DNA of 39,714 nucleotides from Nitrospinia bacterium (GCA_029261755.1 JAJDAS010000078.1:1-39714); one strand, 5' to 3'; shown: positions 16,637-27,932, counted from the first letter of the stretch. Program-made: numbers and translations. The notes: a model not told the origin generated them from the sequence alone.

Positions 16637-18868
16637 CTAACTTTCCGCAATCCTGCCAATAGGCTCCTTCCAGGTTCTACAAAGGAGATCCAGTTCACAT
16701 GATAGAGAGGGCTTGGAGTCAATGCTAACCTGCAAGCACTCTCCTCCAACTGTTCCGATTTTATAAAGGGGAACTCCTTTTTTCAGGGCTCTAGCGCACA
16801 GATATTCCTCGTCTTTTCCTTCGGAAACCGAAACAACGACCCTGGATTGAGATTCTCCAAATAAATAGGCGTCCTGCCTAATATCCCTTTCGGGAAGCAC
16901 AATTTCAGCTCCCAGGGCTTTTTCAGGGGCCGATATGCAACATTCCGCAAGTGCTACGGCAAGCCCTCCTTCGGAGCAGTCGTGAGCTGACTTGCAGATT
17001 TGCTCTTTAGCCAAATCAATCAGTAACTCTTGGAGGGCCTTTTCCTTTTCCAGGTCCAAAGCCGGCGGGAGCCCCTGGACCTTTCCATGAACCACTGCCA
17101 GGTATTCGCTTCCTCCAATCTCCTCAAAGGTTTCCCCTAATAGATAAACTCTATCCTCGGAATTTTTGAACCATTGCGATAGATGTTTTTCAGCATCCTC
17201 AAGAATACCCACCGCGCCAACAGTGGGAGTAGGGTAAATCCCTTCCCCGTTGGTTTCGTTATAGAAGCTGACATTTCCCGCAACCACCGGAGTATTCAAC
17301 GCCGTACAGGCGTCGCTAAGGCCCCTGATGGATTCTACGAATTGCCACATGGTTTCCGGCTTTTCAGGATTTCCGAAATTAAGGCAGTCGGTGATGGCAA
17401 GAGGTTTCGCCCCGGAGCAGGCAAGGTTTCTGGCGCTCTCCGCTACGGTGATCTTTCCTCCAACATAGGGATCCAAAAAAACATAACGACTATTGCAGTC
17501 TACGGAAATGGCTATAGCTTTATCGGTTCCAGGGACCCGAATTATGGAGCTGTCCGACCCTGGCAAAAGTATGGTGTTGATCCTCACCATATGGTCGTAT
17601 TGCTGGTAAATCCATTCCTTAGAAGCGATGCTTGGTGTGGCAAGGAGTTTGAGAAGTGTTTCACCGGCATTCTCCGGTTCGGGAATATCCTTAAGATCCA
17701 AAGTTTGAATCTCTTTTAAGTTTTGCGGCGCTTGAGCTGGACGATCAAGAACCGGTGCCTCATCAGTCAACGATTCAACCGGGATATCCACTGCAAGCTT
17801 TTGGCTATCGAGAATTCGGAATTTTCCATCTTCCGTTACCTTGCCGATCTGAACCACATCCAGATCCCATTTTTGGAAAATTCTTTCCACATCTTTTTCC
17901 TTGCCCTTGTTTGCCACGATCAACATCCGCTCTTGGGATTCGGAAAGCAGAATTTCGTAAGGTGTCATGCCGGTTTCACGTCTGGGAACATGGGCCATCT
18001 CTATCTCAATTCCCATCCCCCCGCGGGCTGCCATTTCCACGGATGAAGATGTGAGGCCCGCAGCCCCCATATCCTGAATACCCACAATTAGATCTTTCTT
18101 CATCACTTCCAGGCAGGCCTCCACCAGGAGTTTCTCCGTAAAGGGATCTCCCACCTGTACCGTAGGCTTTTTTTCTTCCGAGTCCTCTTCAAAGGAATCC
18201 GATGCCATGGTGGCGCCGTGTATACCGTCCCTGCCGGTTTTGGAGCCCACGTAAAAGACCGGGTTTCCCACACCGGCGGCAATACCTTTGAATATCCCCT
18301 CTTTTTTAGCCAACCCCAGACAAAAGGCATTCACCAGGATATTGCCATTGTAACAGGGATCGAAATAAACCTCGCCGCCAATGGTGGGTACGCCTATGCA
18401 GTTCCCATATCCGGCAATGCCACTTACCACGCCGTTCAGAAGGAATTTTGTCTTAGGATGGCTGGGTGAGCCGAATCTAAGAGAATTGAGCAACGCCAGC
18501 GGCCTGGCGCCCATGGTAAACACATCTCGCAAGATTCCACCAACGCCTGTGGCGGCACCCTGGTATGGCTCTATAAAAGAGGGATGATTATGGCTTTCCA
18601 TCTTGAAGACCACAGCAAGGCCATCTCCAATGTCCACCACACCGGCGTTTTCACCCGGTCCCTGGATGACTTGAGGACCTTTGGTGGGGAATTTACTCAG
18701 GTGGCGGCGGGAGCTTTTATAACTGCAATGTTCACTCCACATAACGGAGAATACCCCAAGTTCGGTATAGTTGGGCTCTCTGCCGAGCATTTCCAGGATT
18801 TTTTGATACTCTGCCTGGCTAAGCCCGTGGCTCTCCACCAGTTCTTTTGTAATTTTGATCTCGCTCAT
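16637..18868 (-). CDS. purL: Phosphoribosylformylglycinamidine synthase subunit PurL
   Basis: '[12 protein letters not shown]', '[27 protein letters not shown]'; adjacent to purQ and purS. Confidence 0.97.
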   Translation of the reverse strand: MSEIKITKELVESHGLSQAEYQKILEMLGREPNYTELGVFSVMWSEHCSYKSSRRHLSKFPTKGPQVIQGPGENAGVVDIGDGLAVVFKMESHNHPSFIEPYQGAATGVGGILRDVFTMGARPLALLNSLRFGSPSHPKTKFLLNGVVSGIAGYGNCIGVPTIGGEVYFDPCYNGNILVNAFCLGLAKKEGIFKGIAAGVGNPVFYVGSKTGRDGIHGATMASDSFEEDSEEKKPTVQVGDPFTEKLLVEACLEVMKKDLIVGIQDMGAAGLTSSSVEMAARGGMGIEIEMAHVPRRETGMTPYEILLSESQERMLIVANKGKEKDVERIFQKWDLDVVQIGKVTEDGKFRILDSQKLAVDIPVESLTDEAPVLDRPAQAPQNLKEIQTLDLKDIPEPENAGETLLKLLATPSIASKEWIYQQYDHMVRINTILLPGSDSSIIRVPGTDKAIAISVDCNSRYVFLDPYVGGKITVAESARNLACSGAKPLAITDCLNFGNPEKPETMWQFVESIRGLSDACTALNTPVVAGNVSFYNETNGEGIYPTPTVGAVGILEDAEKHLSQWFKNSEDRVYLLGETFEEIGGSEYLAVVHGKVQGLPPALDLEKEKALQELLIDLAKEQICKSAHDCSEGGLAVALAECCISAPEKALGAEIVLPERDIRQDAYLFGESQSRVVVSVSEGKDEEYLCARALKKGVPLYKIGTVGGECLQVSIDSKPSLSCELDLLCRTWKEPIGRIAES

Positions 18869-18918
18869 TATCTAGAGGGTGGTGAAAAGTTAACCGCTCA
18901 ACTCCTTTTTATGGGAGA

Positions 18919-19599
18919 TCAACGGAGGATGGATTCGAAAATTAGCCTGCCGTCCGATTTTCCAAGGATGGGTTCCGAGCAACGTTCGGGATGAGGCATC
19001 ATTCCCAAAACATTTTTCTTTTGGTTTGTGATGCCAGCGATATTCAAAATAGACCCGTTTGGATTGGCTGCGTCAGTTACATCACCGGTTTCCGTGGAAT
19101 ATTGAAAAACAACCTGCCCGTTTTGTTCAAGTTCCCGCAAGGTTTGTTCATCCGCAAAATAGTTGCCTTCGGCATTGGCTATGGGGATCTTCAAAACATT
19201 TCCTTCCCGCATCTCTTGAGTAAAAGGGGAAGTGGGACTTTTGACCCTTATATGGACATTTTTGCAGATGAACCGGAGGTTTCGGTTATGCAGAAAGGCC
19301 CCCGGGAGAAGGCCGGATTCTACTAAAATTTGAAATCCGTTACAAATGCCAATTACCAGTCCTCCCGATTCCGCAAAGCCTTTAACCTCTTTCATAATGG
19401 GAGAGAATTTGGCTATGGAGCCGCACCGCAGGTAGTCGCCATAAGAAAAACCTCCTGGAAGGACCAAGCAGTCGAACCCTTTTACGGATGTGTTTTTATG
19501 CCAAATGAACTCGGTTTCCTGCTTCAGGACATGTTTCAGAACATGGTAACAATCGTGGTCGCAGTTAGAGCCGGGGAATACAACAATGCCGAATTTCAT
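18919..19599 (-). CDS. purQ: Phosphoribosylformylglycinamidine synthase subunit PurQ
   Basis: '[10 protein letters not shown]', '[14 protein letters not shown]', 'GICNGFQIL', 'GMMPHPER'. Confidence 0.97.
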   Translation of the reverse strand: MKFGIVVFPGSNCDHDCYHVLKHVLKQETEFIWHKNTSVKGFDCLVLPGGFSYGDYLRCGSIAKFSPIMKEVKGFAESGGLVIGICNGFQILVESGLLPGAFLHNRNLRFICKNVHIRVKSPTSPFTQEMREGNVLKIPIANAEGNYFADEQTLRELEQNGQVVFQYSTETGDVTDAANPNGSILNIAGITNQKKNVLGMMPHPERCSEPILGKSDGRLIFESILR

Positions 19600-19660
19600 A
19601 TGTCTTTAAGCCAATTGGTTGAAAAGAGAGTTGAGGGTTGTTTAGGGGCGAGTAAAAACT

Positions 19661-19909
19661 TTAATTAGGATCCAGCTCAAAGGTGTAATCTTCGATAACT
19701 GTATTGGCAAGAAGACTTTCACACATCTTGTTAACCTTTTCTGCGGCAATGGCCCGATCTTCCTGGTCAACTTTGATTTCGATAAACTTTCCGATTCTTA
19801 CATCGTCAACTTCTGTGAAGCCCAGGGTTTCAAGGGCATGATGCACTGCCTTCCCTTGGGGGTCAAGGACGCTCTTCTTCGGAGAAATGGAGATTTTTGC
19901 GGTATACAT
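19661..19909 (-). CDS. purS: Phosphoribosylformylglycinamidine synthase subunit PurS
   Basis: 'ISPKKSVLDPQGKAVHHALETLGFTEVDDVRIGKFIEI'. Confidence 0.95.
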   Translation of the reverse strand: MYTAKISISPKKSVLDPQGKAVHHALETLGFTEVDDVRIGKFIEIKVDQEDRAIAAEKVNKMCESLLANTVIEDYTFELDPN

Positions 19910-20076
19910 GGATGAAAAGGTTTAGAGGAATAAGGGAGTTTGGCGGCGGCTGGTTTTGGGTACTCTGCTTTGCCAAATAATTTTTTGAAAAAAAGCGTTA
20001 AATTGGCAAGCATACCACTTTGAAGGGGCTGTGCCAATGATGGAGTTATTGGTTAAAAGAACTATTAATCTTTGCA

Positions 20077-20463
20077 TTATCGCGAGAGAATGGACAATAC
20101 GCCCTGAAGTTCTTTTTTAGTTTCATCGCATGCCTTACAAAAATCTATTTTACCGAAATCCAGGCTTTGTTGCAGTTCTTTGTTTTGGGAAGAATCCGGA
20201 TCTTTTTTGTTTTCCTTCTTTTTATTTTTCCTGCTTAGCTCCTTTTTGGCCCCTTGGATGGTGTAACCATCCTCATAGAGGAGCTTTTTGATTTTTAATA
20301 CTAACTCAACGTCCCGTTTTACATAGAGCCGTTGCCCGGAATCATTTTTTCGGGGGCGCAGGGAAGGAAATTCGGTCTCCCAGTATCGAAGGATATGTGG
20401 TTCCAACTTCGTGATACTAGAGACTTCCCCGATCTTGAAAAAGAGTTTATCAGGGATTTCCAT
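20077..20463 (-). CDS. MerR family transcriptional regulator
   Basis: '[69 protein letters not shown]'. Confidence 0.93.
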   Translation of the reverse strand: MEIPDKLFFKIGEVSSITKLEPHILRYWETEFPSLRPRKNDSGQRLYVKRDVELVLKIKKLLYEDGYTIQGAKKELSRKNKKKENKKDPDSSQNKELQQSLDFGKIDFCKACDETKKELQGVLSILSR

Positions 20464-20469
20464 GGTATA

Positions 20470-20742
20470 TTATTTTACAGCTTCCTTCAAATATCGACTT
20501 GGTTTAAAGGAAAGAACCTTTCTGGAAGAAATAACGATCTCTTCGCCTGTGGTTGGGTCACGCCCAATCCGCTCCTTTTTTTTCTTGACATTGAAACGGC
20601 CAAACCCGACGATTTGGACATTTTTTTCCGCTTCCAGTGTTTCCTTGATTACGTTAAGAATTTCTTCCACGGAAACAACGGCGAGTTTTCTTTGATAGCC
20701 GATTTTTTCATAAATATAGTTTACAATATCTGATTTAACCAC
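20470..20742 (-). CDS. ihfA: Integration host factor alpha subunit / HU-family protein
   Basis: 'GFGRFNVKKKKERIGRDPTTGEEIVISSRKVLSFKPSRYLKEAV'; immediately upstream of MerR as in many proteobacterial ihfA-merR pairs. Confidence 0.88.
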   Translation of the reverse strand: MVKSDIVNYIYEKIGYQRKLAVVSVEEILNVIKETLEAEKNVQIVGFGRFNVKKKKERIGRDPTTGEEIVISSRKVLSFKPSRYLKEAVK

Positions 20743-20803
20743 GGTTTCCTCCGCCAGGTTCGTAAAAAAATATTAATAAATCAGGACTTAAAAAATCGAT
20801 TTA

Positions 20804-22879
20804 CTACTCTTTTTTTCTTTCCTCGATTACTTTATCAGCGAAATGCCCCGGCACTTCCTCAAAATGGGAAAAGCTTGTTGTAAAGGTGCCTCGGCCACCC
20901 GTCATGGCCCTCAAATCAGGGGCATACTTCATGATTTCCGCCATGGGCACCTTTGCTTTTACAGTTTGATAGTCATCCGCAGGCTCCACTCCCAGAACCT
21001 TCCCTCTCTTGGAGTTCAAATCTCCAATAACATCTCCAACACTGTCCGTGGGTACAAACACCTCTATGTCTTTAATGGGTTCCAATAATACCGGTTTGCA
21101 CTCCAACACCCCTTTTTTGAATCCCATGGAACCTGCAACTTTGAAAGCCATCTCGGAAGAATCTACATCATGGTAAGAACCATCGTAAAGGCTCACTTTC
21201 AAGTCCACAGTGGGGTACCCGGCAAGGACTCCTCCTGCCATGGCCTCGACAATCCCCTTTTCAACGGCGGGAATATATTGTCTCGGAATAGCGCCCCCGA
21301 CAATTTTGTTTTCAAAAACAAATCCTTCTCCCCTGCCAAGAGGACTGATTTCAAGCCAGGTATCTCCATACTGCCCTCTTCCTCCACTCTGCTTCTTATA
21401 TTTCCCTTGGACTTTGGTAGTACCTCGGATCGTTTCTTTGTATGGGACTCTTGGGGTTTTGACATTCACCTCCACCCCGAACTTTCTTTTCAATCTTTCA
21501 ACAATAACTTCCAGGTGAACCACACCCATGCCGGAGATGATCAGTTCGTTGGTTTCCCTATCCCGTTCCACACGCAAAACAGGGTCTTCTTCCGTCAAAC
21601 GGTGTAACGAGGTGGAGACTTTCTCCTCATCCTCTTTGGATTTTGGAACCACAGCCATACCGATTACAGGGTTCGGGAATGTTATTTTCTCGAAGACCTT
21701 CGTGGTTTTATCGCTGCACAGGGTATCCCCCGTCTCTGTAGCTTTCAGCTTGCTGATACAACCAAAGTCACCTGGCTTCACACTGGATACCGGTATCTGC
21801 TTTTTGCCCTGGAGGAAGAAGACCTGGCCTATATGCTCCTGGGTTTCCTTGGAAGAATTGTAAACATTGCTGTCGGCCTTCAAACTTCCGGAGTACACCC
21901 GAAAAATGCTCAATTTGCCGGCGAAGGGGTCCGCCACCGTCTTAAAAACCAAGGCCGAAAGAGGACTTGACTCGGAAACCTTGCAAGCCTCCTCATTGCC
22001 GGATTTCGGCTCAATCATTTTTGGCTCAGGGATATCCAGTGGAGAGGGAAAAAACTCGGACAAACAATCCAATGCCAGGGATGCGCCCCAATTATTAACG
22101 GCAGACCCACAAAGAACCGGGACAAAGCTACCGCTTGAAATTCCCGCTTTTAGCCCCATAAATATTTCTTCCTCCGATAGCTCTCCCCCTTCAAGATACT
22201 TTTCCGTCAAGTCGTCGTCGGTTTCGGCGGCTACCTCAATGATTTTCTCACGGTGTTCTTCCGCCAGTTTCAAAAGCTCTTCAGGGATCTCTTTTATTTC
22301 GTTCTTCCCTTTGGAATCCTTGGAAAAATAAACGGCCTTCATGGCCAAAAGATCCACCACGCCTTTGAACTCGAGCCCCTTCCCGATGGGTAGTTGAAAA
22401 CTAACAGGATTTTGCTTGAATTTCTGCTGGATAGCATCAAAACACCGGATCATATCGGCTTCTTCGTGGTCCAGTTTATTGATGAAAACCAACCTCGGAA
22501 TGTTCCTGGCGTCCGCCCATTTCCAAACCTTTTCCGTTACCACTTCCACACCTGTCTGAGCGTTGACCACCACCACGGCGGAGTCCATTACCCGTATGCA
22601 TACCTCCGTTTCTGCAATAAAATTCGCGAAACCGGGAGTGTCCAATATGTTGATTTTTTTATTCTTCCACTCGCAAAACCCCAGGGAAACGTTGATGGAA
22701 ATTCCTCTCTTAATCTCGTCCGGGTCGAAGTCCATCACGCTGGAGTTATCGCCGACTTTCCCCAACCGGTCAGAATTTCCGGATGTAAAGAGCATTGCCT
22801 CGACTAAGGAAGTCTTTCCGGCATTTCCATGTCCGATAATTCCCACATTTCGGATATTTTCGGTTCCATATTCCTTCAT
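20804..22879 (-). CDS. Elongation factor G paralogue (EF-G-like GTPase)
   Basis: 'GHGNAGKTSLVEAML', 'NILDTPGFANF', 'FINKLDHEEAD'; full multi-domain EF-G length (691 aa). Confidence 0.92.
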   Translation of the reverse strand: MKEYGTENIRNVGIIGHGNAGKTSLVEAMLFTSGNSDRLGKVGDNSSVMDFDPDEIKRGISINVSLGFCEWKNKKINILDTPGFANFIAETEVCIRVMDSAVVVVNAQTGVEVVTEKVWKWADARNIPRLVFINKLDHEEADMIRCFDAIQQKFKQNPVSFQLPIGKGLEFKGVVDLLAMKAVYFSKDSKGKNEIKEIPEELLKLAEEHREKIIEVAAETDDDLTEKYLEGGELSEEEIFMGLKAGISSGSFVPVLCGSAVNNWGASLALDCLSEFFPSPLDIPEPKMIEPKSGNEEACKVSESSPLSALVFKTVADPFAGKLSIFRVYSGSLKADSNVYNSSKETQEHIGQVFFLQGKKQIPVSSVKPGDFGCISKLKATETGDTLCSDKTTKVFEKITFPNPVIGMAVVPKSKEDEEKVSTSLHRLTEEDPVLRVERDRETNELIISGMGVVHLEVIVERLKRKFGVEVNVKTPRVPYKETIRGTTKVQGKYKKQSGGRGQYGDTWLEISPLGRGEGFVFENKIVGGAIPRQYIPAVEKGIVEAMAGGVLAGYPTVDLKVSLYDGSYHDVDSSEMAFKVAGSMGFKKGVLECKPVLLEPIKDIEVFVPTDSVGDVIGDLNSKRGKVLGVEPADDYQTVKAKVPMAEIMKYAPDLRAMTGGRGTFTTSFSHFEEVPGHFADKVIEERKKE

Positions 22880-22967
22880 TGGAGAACTCCTGTTTGTTTT
22901 AAGGTTCGCTAACTAGGCTATTTTAATATCATTTTTGGCTATGGTTGTCAAGAATACCCAATATTTT

Positions 22968-23828
22968 CTACGCTTTAGTGTATATGGCAGGTTCCACATG
23001 CTTCAAACCAATGGTTGTTCGACCAAGGGATTCGGCATGGCCGGTGAAAACATACCCTGAACTGGAAAGATGAAGAATGAAATTTTGTAAAATTTTGTTT
23101 TTTGTCGCTTGGTCGAAATAGATCATCACATTTCGGCAAAAGATCAGGTCAAACTTTCTTTGAAAAGGATACTGAGGGTTTAAGAGGTTGAATCGACGAA
23201 AAGTAACCAATTTCCTCATTTCCGCATCTATCTGATATTCTTTTTCGAGGCCTTTTCCCGGCAATCTATTAAAGTAGCGGTTCAGGAAAGCTTTGGGAAT
23301 GGTTTGGACTTCCTTTTGGCTATAAATTCCTCTCTCTCCAACCTCCAGTACCTTGGTGGAGATGTCCGTGGCAAGAATTTTTAGGTCCCATCCTGCCAGT
23401 GACTCGAAAAACTCTTTGACCACCATGGCTATGGAATATGGTTCCGTACCTGTGGAACATGCCGCGCTCCATATACGAATGGTCTTGCTGCGCTCTTTTT
23501 TTTTATCTCCTACCAAGTTTGGCAAAAAAACCTCTTTCATGAATTTAAAATGATGGTCTTCGCGAAAAAAGTGGGTTACGTTGGTGCTCAGCGCATCGAT
23601 TAACTCCACCAGGACAGTTCCGGTTTTATCATTTTCAAGCTGTTGAATGATTGCCTTAGGGCCGGCTAGCTTCCTTTTCCTCACCATAGTGGCCAGACGG
23701 GCATTTACCAGGTCCCTTTTTTTTTGGAGGGTGATACCGGCCTCTTTGTAAACAATGTCTACAAGCCTTTGGAACTCCTGATCGGTTATCGGTTCTTTTC
23801 TGGAAGTTTCTGCCATATCTTTCTCCAA
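22968..23828 (-). CDS. CheR-type protein-glutamate methyltransferase
   Basis: 'STNVTHFFREDHHFKFM', 'RIWSAACSTGTEPYSIAM', 'ILATDISTKVLE', 'FDLIFCRNVMIYFD'. Confidence 0.95.
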   Translation of the reverse strand: MEKDMAETSRKEPITDQEFQRLVDIVYKEAGITLQKKRDLVNARLATMVRKRKLAGPKAIIQQLENDKTGTVLVELIDALSTNVTHFFREDHHFKFMKEVFLPNLVGDKKKERSKTIRIWSAACSTGTEPYSIAMVVKEFFESLAGWDLKILATDISTKVLEVGERGIYSQKEVQTIPKAFLNRYFNRLPGKGLEKEYQIDAEMRKLVTFRRFNLLNPQYPFQRKFDLIFCRNVMIYFDQATKNKILQNFILHLSSSGYVFTGHAESLGRTTIGLKHVEPAIYTKA

Positions 23829-24032
23829 CTTTATTTTTGCTTTGTATGATTATACCTAAACATACCGGCATTTGCAGTTAAAAGCGTTATTTTAGAGAAA
23901 CCCCAATCAGAACCGATTTTGAGGAGAAATGCTATAACAATTTTCTGATTTACCCTTATAGGCTCCGAACTCTATAATTGAATACCGAAACCTTTTATTT
24001 ATGATTTTAAAATATGTTATGATCCCTACGTT

Positions 24033-25721
24033 ATGAAAAAAAATCCCATCGTCTTTTTAGCTACTGACCACACCAGCATTAACGGCCGAATCGAGTCGAT
24101 GCTGAAAAAGAACAAATGGCTGGACCCGTTGGTGGTGGCAACCGTGGATTTGGATGCCGCCCTGGAAAAGTCCAGGCCCGCCTTGATTATTCTTACCGAG
24201 AACTTTGATATCTGTAAAAGACTCAAGACCAGTGAGTCTTCCAAGGATATTCCCATCCTTATTCTACTCTTCGACGCCGATTTAGAAAAAGAGGCTCGCC
24301 ATGCCCAAGCTGACAGATGCTGGGAATATGTTCCCACGGAGTTGGATGGTCTTTATAATCTGATTATTCAACTTCTACCCAAAGGTCGGAAAAAAATCCT
24401 GGTTGCCGATGATGAAGAGATAGTGCAAGACGTGATTTGCAGAGCCTTGGATACTGAAAAATATGACATCATCAAGGCCTGCAATGGAGTGGAGGCAGTG
24501 GAAAAAATATTGGAATACAAACCGGACCTCGTCCTCCTGGATATCAATATGCCGGAAAAAAATGGGATTGAGGTTTGCCAGGAAATAAAGCAAGATCCGG
24601 AAAATTCCGACATCCATATCATCTTTGTATCAGCCAGAACGGAGGAAAATGTCATTGAAAAGGGTTTTGACGTAGGCGCGGATGACTACCTTACCAAGCC
24701 CTTCCGGCTGGAAGAACTGGTTTCCAAAATCGACCTTGTTTTTAGCGGTATGATTTGGGAACGCAAGGAAAAGGTTTTGATCGTGGATGATAGTTCCATT
24801 GTAAGAAGCATGCTGTATAACGGCATCAGCCAGCAGGGCTTCAAAGTCATTACCGCATGTGACGGCGAAGAAGGGTTGAAGGAGGCCATAGAAGAAAAAC
24901 CCGATATCATCATATCCGATGTGGAGATGCCCAAGATGAATGGCTATGAATTCTGCAAAGCCGTCAGAGGCCGTGATGATCTGAAAGAAATTCCATTTCT
25001 CATGTTAACAAGCCGAGACACCAGGGGAGCAAGAGCCCTGGGTATCAGAGCAGGGGTCAATACCTACCTTTCCAAACCTTTCCAGGTGGACCGTATTGTG
25101 GTCATCATCGAAAGGTTTCTTTCGGAAAAAAGGAAAAAATTCGAGCAGGAAAGGGAGGTGATGATCGCCTCCATAGCGGCCCTCGCCAAGGCTTTGGATG
25201 AGCGCGACCGATACACCCGGTACCATTCCCAGAATGTTTCGGACTATTCAGTTGAAATAGCGAAAAAATTGAATTTGAGCAACAATGAAATTGAACAAAT
25301 CAGGCTCAGCGGCATTGTACACGATATAGGCAAAATAGGAATCTGCGATGCGATATTGCTGAAACCCGGCCCTTTGACCCAGGAAGAATTTCTTGTAATT
25401 CAGGAGCACCCGGTGAAGGGCGCCTCCATCTTAAGGCCCATTCCCAGTTTGAAGCCTATTATCCCTTTTATCCAATACCATCATGAACGAATAGATGGAC
25501 GAGGATATCCAAGCGGGTTGGCAGGCGACAATATACCCCTGGGGGCGAGGATCATCGGTGTGGCGGATACTTATGACGCCTTGACCACAGACCGGCCTTA
25601 TCGGAAAGGAAAAACCCCCGCCGAGGCGTTGGAGATCATGGTTAAATGTAAAGGAAGCCAGTTTTGTGAGGTCTGCTTGCCCCCCATGATCGAAGTATTG
25701 AAGGAACAGGGGAAGATCTAA
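24033..25721 (+). CDS. HD-GYP domain protein with three receiver domains (first degenerate)
   Basis: Receivers 2 and 3: 'VADDEEIV...LLDINMP...YLTKPF', 'IVDDSSIV...ISDVEMP...YLSKPF'; HD-GYP 'VHDIGKIGI...HHERIDGRGYPSGL'. Confidence 0.95.
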   Translation: MKKNPIVFLATDHTSINGRIESMLKKNKWLDPLVVATVDLDAALEKSRPALIILTENFDICKRLKTSESSKDIPILILLFDADLEKEARHAQADRCWEYVPTELDGLYNLIIQLLPKGRKKILVADDEEIVQDVICRALDTEKYDIIKACNGVEAVEKILEYKPDLVLLDINMPEKNGIEVCQEIKQDPENSDIHIIFVSARTEENVIEKGFDVGADDYLTKPFRLEELVSKIDLVFSGMIWERKEKVLIVDDSSIVRSMLYNGISQQGFKVITACDGEEGLKEAIEEKPDIIISDVEMPKMNGYEFCKAVRGRDDLKEIPFLMLTSRDTRGARALGIRAGVNTYLSKPFQVDRIVVIIERFLSEKRKKFEQEREVMIASIAALAKALDERDRYTRYHSQNVSDYSVEIAKKLNLSNNEIEQIRLSGIVHDIGKIGICDAILLKPGPLTQEEFLVIQEHPVKGASILRPIPSLKPIIPFIQYHHERIDGRGYPSGLAGDNIPLGARIIGVADTYDALTTDRPYRKGKTPAEALEIMVKCKGSQFCEVCLPPMIEVLKEQGKI

Positions 25722-25808
25722 AAAGAAAATTCTGCCTTACTTCCGACCGTATAGTTCATTTGCTATTCTGGATTAGCGCCCTTTGCCTCCTGCATCTCCT
25801 TTAAAAAA

Positions 25809-26483
25809 ATGACATTAAAAAAGGTTATTGCGAAATCCAACTGGGAACGTGTACGTCAAGTCTTTCTGCTCAATTACCCAAGCCAGAAAAAAACAATCAC
25901 CGGATATGAAAGCGTTTATAAAAAGTTGCGATCCAAGTCCCCCGCAAGCTCAAAAATGAAATTATATTGCGAGCAACAAGAGCCCACGATAAAAGGAGAC
26001 GAGCAATTTCACGAGCTATACGGCATAGACGGAACCAAAAGAGAAGACGGGGAATTGGAAAAATTTTCGTTGAGTCTCAGCCCATGGTCACTTTGGCTTG
26101 GTTCATCACTATCAAAAGAGATATTAAGCAACTATACAATAGAAGAAATTATTTCCCACTGCCTATATGAAATGACCTTTCATGGTTTTTCTGAGGCAGA
26201 AATTAAAAAGTTTAATAAAGAGTTGGTTGCTCAAAATGAAGACTACAAAGACCCGGTCAGATTTATTATCGTGTCAAAGTTGCTCCCCGGGTCCAAATGG
26301 CAGCTTTTTTTCAATCTTTCCGATGACACATGGTGTAGTGACATAGATTCCGCTACTATTTTTAAGCGCGAAAATTATGCCTCGGCTATGCTGAAAGCTT
26401 TAAGCAGAAAGAAAGACAAGTCAACGATATTAGCTAAAATCACTATTAAAGACAAAAAACGAAGGATTTTGCAATATTTATAA
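25809..26483 (+). CDS. DUF6557-like protein with extra C-terminal region
   Basis: 'LKKVIAKSNWERVRQVFLLNYPSQKKTITGYESVYKKL', 'LSPWSLWLGSSLSKE', 'EIISHCLYEMTFHGFSEAEI' resemble that family as I remember it. Confidence 0.55.
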   Translation: MTLKKVIAKSNWERVRQVFLLNYPSQKKTITGYESVYKKLRSKSPASSKMKLYCEQQEPTIKGDEQFHELYGIDGTKREDGELEKFSLSLSPWSLWLGSSLSKEILSNYTIEEIISHCLYEMTFHGFSEAEIKKFNKELVAQNEDYKDPVRFIIVSKLLPGSKWQLFFNLSDDTWCSDIDSATIFKRENYASAMLKALSRKKDKSTILAKITIKDKKRRILQYL

Positions 26484-26556
26484 CAGCCTGGAAAGTTCAC
26501 CTCTTTCATTGCACAATTCAGTTCACCATATCTACAGTTAAATACAGGATCGCGAA

Positions 26557-26715
26557 ACATTTAACGATGAAGCTTTTGCAAAAGAAGTAGATGTGTCTGT
26601 AAAGATGATCGCGAGGTATGAAGCTGAAGAATATACTAATATAAGCGATGAAACTTTTAAGAAGATATTACAAAGCTTGCCATTGAAATTGAATAAAACA
26701 CTTAAAGAAACTTAA
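26557..26715 (+). pseudogene. XRE-type helix-turn-helix fragment
   Basis: ETFNDEAFAKEVDVSVKMIARYEAEEYTNISDETFKKILQSLPLKLNKTLKET*; no start codon before the stop immediately upstream in frame. Confidence 0.45.
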
Positions 26716-26779
26716 AAACGGAAGTTCACTTTTTTCTAACCCAATGATTTGGTTGAGTTTATTTAGGTTTTTGATTGCC

Positions 26780-27832
26780 TTAGCCTCCGGCTCTGTCCAT
26801 TGCACTTCCTCCCAATTGCCCGCAAGCGGCACAGACATCCTCCCCCCTGCTCTTTCTGGTAAATACCGTTATATTAGAATCGATTAAGATTTTATGAAAT
26901 CGAGCCACTTGCTCCGATGCTTTGGACTGGAAAGGCGCTCCTTCCCAGGAGTTCAAAGGGATCAGGTTCACTTTGCTGCTTATTCCACGAAGAAGTTTTA
27001 CCAGCTTTAGCGCCTCTTCGTCGGAGTCATTCAATCCGGGAATCAGGACATATTCAAAGGTGATTCGCCTGCTGGGTTGGAGAGGGTAATCCCGGCAGAA
27101 TTTCAACAAATCTTTCATGGGATACTTTTTGTTAATGGGCATAATTTTATCCCTTGTTTCTCCATCTGCGGCATTCAGAGAGATAGCCAGATTTATTTTC
27201 ATCTTTTCTTCTTGAAAGCGCTTGAGAGCCGGGAGTAAGCCCACAGTGGAAAGAGTGATTTTTCTCGACCCTATTTTTAAGCCAAAAGGGGAAGAAAAAA
27301 CTTTTAACGCTTTCAGGACGCTATCGTAGTTATCCAAGGGTTCACCCATGCCCATTAACACCAAGTTGGTCACACTTTTTTCCGGCCCCAACCACTCCTG
27401 AACCATTAAAACCTGTTGGATGATTTCCGATGCGGAAAGGTTGCGGAGAAACCCCATTTTTCCGGTGAGGCAAAAAGCACAATTGAATTTGCACCCTACC
27501 TGTGTGGAAATGCAAAGGGACCTTTTGTTGTCATCCGGCATATAAACCCCTTCTACGGACAATCCATCATTTAAACCAAAAAGAAACTTAATCGTACCAT
27601 CACTGGATTCCACAAAACCCTTGATTTTTAAACTTCGAATGGAAAACTGCTGGTCCATTTTTTCTCTCAATGCCTTGGAAAGATTGCTCATTTTTTCAAA
27701 AGAATCTACTTTTTTGAGGTAAATCCACTCTATTACCTGCTTGCAGCGATATGACGACTCACTCCATTCTTTTAAAACCAGCTCCAGCTCTTCAAAGCTC
27801 AGATCCATAATATTTTCTTTTTGCATTAGCAA
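26780..27832 (-). CDS. rlmN: Dual-specificity 23S rRNA A2503 / tRNA A37 C2-methyltransferase
   Basis: 'CISTQVGCKFNCAFCLTG', 'NLVLMGMGEPLDNYD', 'ITLSTVGLLPAL', 'SRGEDVCAACGQL'. Confidence 0.96.
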   Translation of the reverse strand: MLMQKENIMDLSFEELELVLKEWSESSYRCKQVIEWIYLKKVDSFEKMSNLSKALREKMDQQFSIRSLKIKGFVESSDGTIKFLFGLNDGLSVEGVYMPDDNKRSLCISTQVGCKFNCAFCLTGKMGFLRNLSASEIIQQVLMVQEWLGPEKSVTNLVLMGMGEPLDNYDSVLKALKVFSSPFGLKIGSRKITLSTVGLLPALKRFQEEKMKINLAISLNAADGETRDKIMPINKKYPMKDLLKFCRDYPLQPSRRITFEYVLIPGLNDSDEEALKLVKLLRGISSKVNLIPLNSWEGAPFQSKASEQVARFHKILIDSNITVFTRKSRGEDVCAACGQLGGSAMDRAGG

Positions 27833-27932
27833 ATCCTTTAAGGTAAAATTAAATCATTTCTTTATTCTAATTAACTAAAAGGTAATCACGCAATTTTTTT
27901 GAGCTTTTGGTTTCTCCAAGGAGAGTTTATCT

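Noticed and set aside
17183-17719. 178-aa plus-strand ORF inside purL
   Set aside because: Antisense to purL, no family resemblance; same for other antisense ORFs within purF, purQ and fusA-like genes.
19910-20076. Sigma-54-like TTGGCAC motif or tRNA in the purS-merR gap
   Set aside because: The -12 element does not match TTGCW at correct spacing, and no T-loop or anticodon stem pattern was found.
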